Of a DNA stretch of 64,000 nucleotides, positions 62,256 to 64,000 are shown one piece after another. A program made the position numbers and the translations under genes. The stretch's first letter is position 1; the number at the start of each line of letters is the position of its first letter. Source of the stretch: Candidatus Binatia bacterium (GTDB taxonomy: Bacteria; Eisenbacteria; RBG-16-71-46; SZUA-252); assembly GCA_035631035.1 (NCBI GenBank), contig DASQJL010000113.1, positions 1 to 64,000 on the forward strand, read 5' to 3'. The notes below the pieces were generated by a model. It worked only from the letters and a program-made list of their open reading frames with translations. It did no database searches and was not told the origin of the DNA.

Positions 62256-64000
62256 GTGAAAGCGATCCTGCGCACGCTGGCCTCGCTCGAGCTGTCGATC
62301 ATCCTCCTCGTCTCCATCGCCGTCGTGATGTCGTTCGGAACGATCATCGAGTCGCTCCGGGGCGCCGAGGCGGCGCGCTTCGTCTACCAGGCCTTCTGGT
62401 TCCGGCTGCTCCTGGGGCTCTTTGCCCTGAACGTCGGCATGGCGCTCTGGGAGCGCTGGCCGCAAAACCGCTGGAGGATCGGCTTCCTGATCACGCACGC
62501 CTCCCTCCTCCTCATCCTGGTCGGCTCGCTGGTGACGGCGGTCGCGGTCCAGGAGGGTCGGCTCCCGCTCTGGGAGGGCGAGAGCGCCAGCCACTTCTTC
62601 TCCGAGGGCCCCGGGCAGCGCGAGGTCCACCGAAGCCTCCCCTTCGCGGTCCGGCTCGACGACTTCCAGATCGACGTCTACCCCGGCACGCAGCGTCCGG
62701 CCATGTTCCGGAGCCGCGTCACGGTGCGCGACGCCTCCGGCGCGGAGCTTCCCGCGGTGATCCAGATGAACCATCCGCTCAGCCACGGGGGCTACCGCTT
62801 CTTCCAGTCCAGCTACCAGATCCAGGGCGGCCGCGAGATGTCGATCCTCTCCGTGTCCAAGGACCCCGGTCAGCCGATCGTCTTCTGGGGGTACGGGCTC
62901 CTCGTGCTGGGCATGCTCGTCGTGCTGTCGACCCGGATCACCCAGCGGCGGAGCGGGATGATGGGGGCGGCGCTCCTCGCGGGACTCCTGGCCCTGGCCG
63001 GCACGTCCCAGGCCGCCGACGCGCCCTCGCGGGAGCAGCTCGACAAGATCCGACGGCTTCCGGTGCAGAGCGACGGACGGGCGATGCCGCTCGACACCCA
63101 GGCGCGCGACGATGTGCGCACGGTGACGGGAGGCGGAGGATGGAAGGGGCTCGACCCGGTCGCCGTCGTGCTGGGATGGACCACGGATCCGGAGCGGTGG
63201 TCGGACGAGCCTGTCGTGCTCCTCGACGGCGACGTGGCGGCCCGGATCGGCCGGGCGTCGGCCAATCGATACGCGAGCTATCACAGCCTCGTCTCCAGCC
63301 AGCCGCTCCACGAGGCGGTGCAGGCGGCCATGGCCCGAGAGGAGGGGGGCGGGAAGCCTTCCAAGGCCGACAAGCATCTGCTCCGTGTCAGTGAACGGCT
63401 CGAAACGCTCCACGGCTACCTGACGGGACAGGCGATACGGGCGATCCCGGCCGCCGACCCGGTGGCCGCGTGGACCCCGCCCGGCGACCTGAAGACGCTG
63501 GAGACCTGGGCCGCGCTGGAGGCGCAGGTGCGCCCCACGGCCCCCTCCCATTACCCCACGACCGCCGCGATCGAGCGGGAGATCCGCTACAACGCCGTCC
63601 ACCCGGTCCGCGTCGCCTGGATCCTTCTCCTCCCGGCGGCGATCGGCGCTGGGCTCACGCTGGAGAAGAACCGCTGGCGGCTCCGGTGGACCACGGGACT
63701 CCTGGTCGTGCTGGGCTTCGCCGTCATGACGTGGGGGATCGCGACGCGCTGGCAGATCGCGGGCCACATCCCCGCCTCGAACATGTACGAGTCGATGCTC
63801 TTCCTGGGATGGGGCGTGGGATTCTTTGGCGTCGTGTCGGTGCTGGCCCGGAACCGCATGCTGATCTTCAACGCCGCGGCAATGGCCGCCCTCGTGATGC
63901 TGCTGCTCGACCGGCTCCCGATCGATCCCTTCATCCATCCGATCCCCCCGGTCCTCTCGGGGACGCCGTGGCTCGCGATCCACGTGCCGATCATCATGGT
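62256..64000 (+). CDS. ResB-CcsA fusion, cytochrome c maturation (cut by window end)
   Basis: System II cytochrome c synthase: heme is moved across the membrane and joined to apocytochrome. At least 581 residues are visible, with no stop before the window edge. The N-terminal ResB domain begins (GTG) KAILRTLASLELSIILLVSIAVVMSFGTIIES, with hydrophobic helices and a periplasmic beta region (HRSLPFAVRLDDFQIDVYPG). A linker then leads to the CcsA/ResC helices and HIPASNMYESMLFLGWGVGFFG, a family landmark. The WWD heme-handling motif lies beyond the edge. ResB-CcsA fusions are known in Bacteroidota and epsilonproteobacteria. The GTG has only a weak upstream ribosome site. Confidence 0.9.
   Translation, partial: MKAILRTLASLELSIILLVSIAVVMSFGTIIESLRGAEAARFVYQAFWFRLLLGLFALNVGMALWERWPQNRWRIGFLITHASLLLILVGSLVTAVAVQEGRLPLWEGESASHFFSEGPGQREVHRSLPFAVRLDDFQIDVYPGTQRPAMFRSRVTVRDASGAELPAVIQMNHPLSHGGYRFFQSSYQIQGGREMSILSVSKDPGQPIVFWGYGLLVLGMLVVLSTRITQRRSGMMGAALLAGLLALAGTSQAADAPSREQLDKIRRLPVQSDGRAMPLDTQARDDVRTVTGGGGWKGLDPVAVVLGWTTDPERWSDEPVVLLDGDVAARIGRASANRYASYHSLVSSQPLHEAVQAAMAREEGGGKPSKADKHLLRVSERLETLHGYLTGQAIRAIPAADPVAAWTPPGDLKTLETWAALEAQVRPTAPSHYPTTAAIEREIRYNAVHPVRVAWILLLPAAIGAGLTLEKNRWRLRWTTGLLVVLGFAVMTWGIATRWQIAGHIPASNMYESMLFLGWGVGFFGVVSVLARNRMLIFNAAAMAALVMLLLDRLPIDPFIHPIPPVLSGTPWLAIHVPIIM

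Noticed and set aside
41401-64000. Mobile element or prophage in the accessory half
   Set aside because: No transposase, integrase, phage structural gene, terminal repeat or tRNA attachment-site duplication was seen.

Overview
The window is very GC-rich, gene-dense chromosomal DNA from a Gram-negative bacterium. Supporting signs are lipobox lipoproteins, a gmhA/rfb-type LPS sugar block, and Gram-negative envelope proteins. The mix of mglBA, a TMTC-like TPR membrane protein, a membrane-anchored Ser/Thr kinase, spoVG and selA is what one sees in uncultured high-GC lineages such as Eisenbacteria-like, Gemmatimonadota-like or myxobacterial-type groups. I cannot fix the phylum from the sequence alone. 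I see no insertion sequence, prophage, integrase or CRISPR array.

Left part (1-41.4 kb): every recognisable gene and tRNA lies on the minus strand, in long operons with 4-base GTGA/ATGA overlaps. Reading in the direction of transcription, from high to low coordinates: a divergently placed SGNH hydrolase, a methyltransferase and a CDF transporter; tRNA-Ser(GCT), tRNA-Arg(ACG), a secreted protein, tadA, two more tRNA-Ser, tRNA-Ala and the SRP RNA; dnaX-ybaB-recR; mglB-mglA-pgpA-cinA-thpR; recA-recX-alaS; rfbA-rfbD-gmhA, a UbiA-type transferase and ispE; spoVG, tRNA-Gln, prs, rplY, pth, rpsF, rpsR, a DUF2232 protein and rplI; a lipoprotein PPIase, a BFN nuclease-family protein, a gamma-carbonic anhydrase and a periplasmic binding protein; the livKHMGF importer; and finally selA, an unusual ATPase-like/SPOR fusion, smc and ftsY (cut by the window edge).

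Right part (41.4-64 kb): gene direction switches often and content becomes accessory. It opens with a plus-strand cassette of carbamoyltransferase, SxtJ-like membrane protein and DUF5989 small membrane protein, divergent from the SGNH hydrolase. After it come two DinB-family proteins, a DUF2079 membrane protein, many small secreted proteins and lipoproteins of unknown function, an HD hydrolase, a cupin, an HTH protein, a TMTC-like TPR protein beside a zinc-ribbon Ser/Thr kinase with a large membrane domain, a coiled-coil membrane protein, and the start of a ResB-CcsA cytochrome c maturation fusion.

Points that stand out: (1) the carbamoyltransferase/SxtJ/DUF5989/SGNH cassette; (2) several right-hand genes have a TANNNT -10-like hexamer only 6-7 bases before the start codon and no Shine-Dalgarno site, which predicts leaderless mRNAs; (3) a MinD/BY-kinase-like domain without a P-loop, fused to a membrane helix and a SPOR domain, between selA and smc; (4) pth, which keeps its first beta strand only if translation starts at ATC; (5) a kinase with an uncharacterised multi-pass C-terminal domain.
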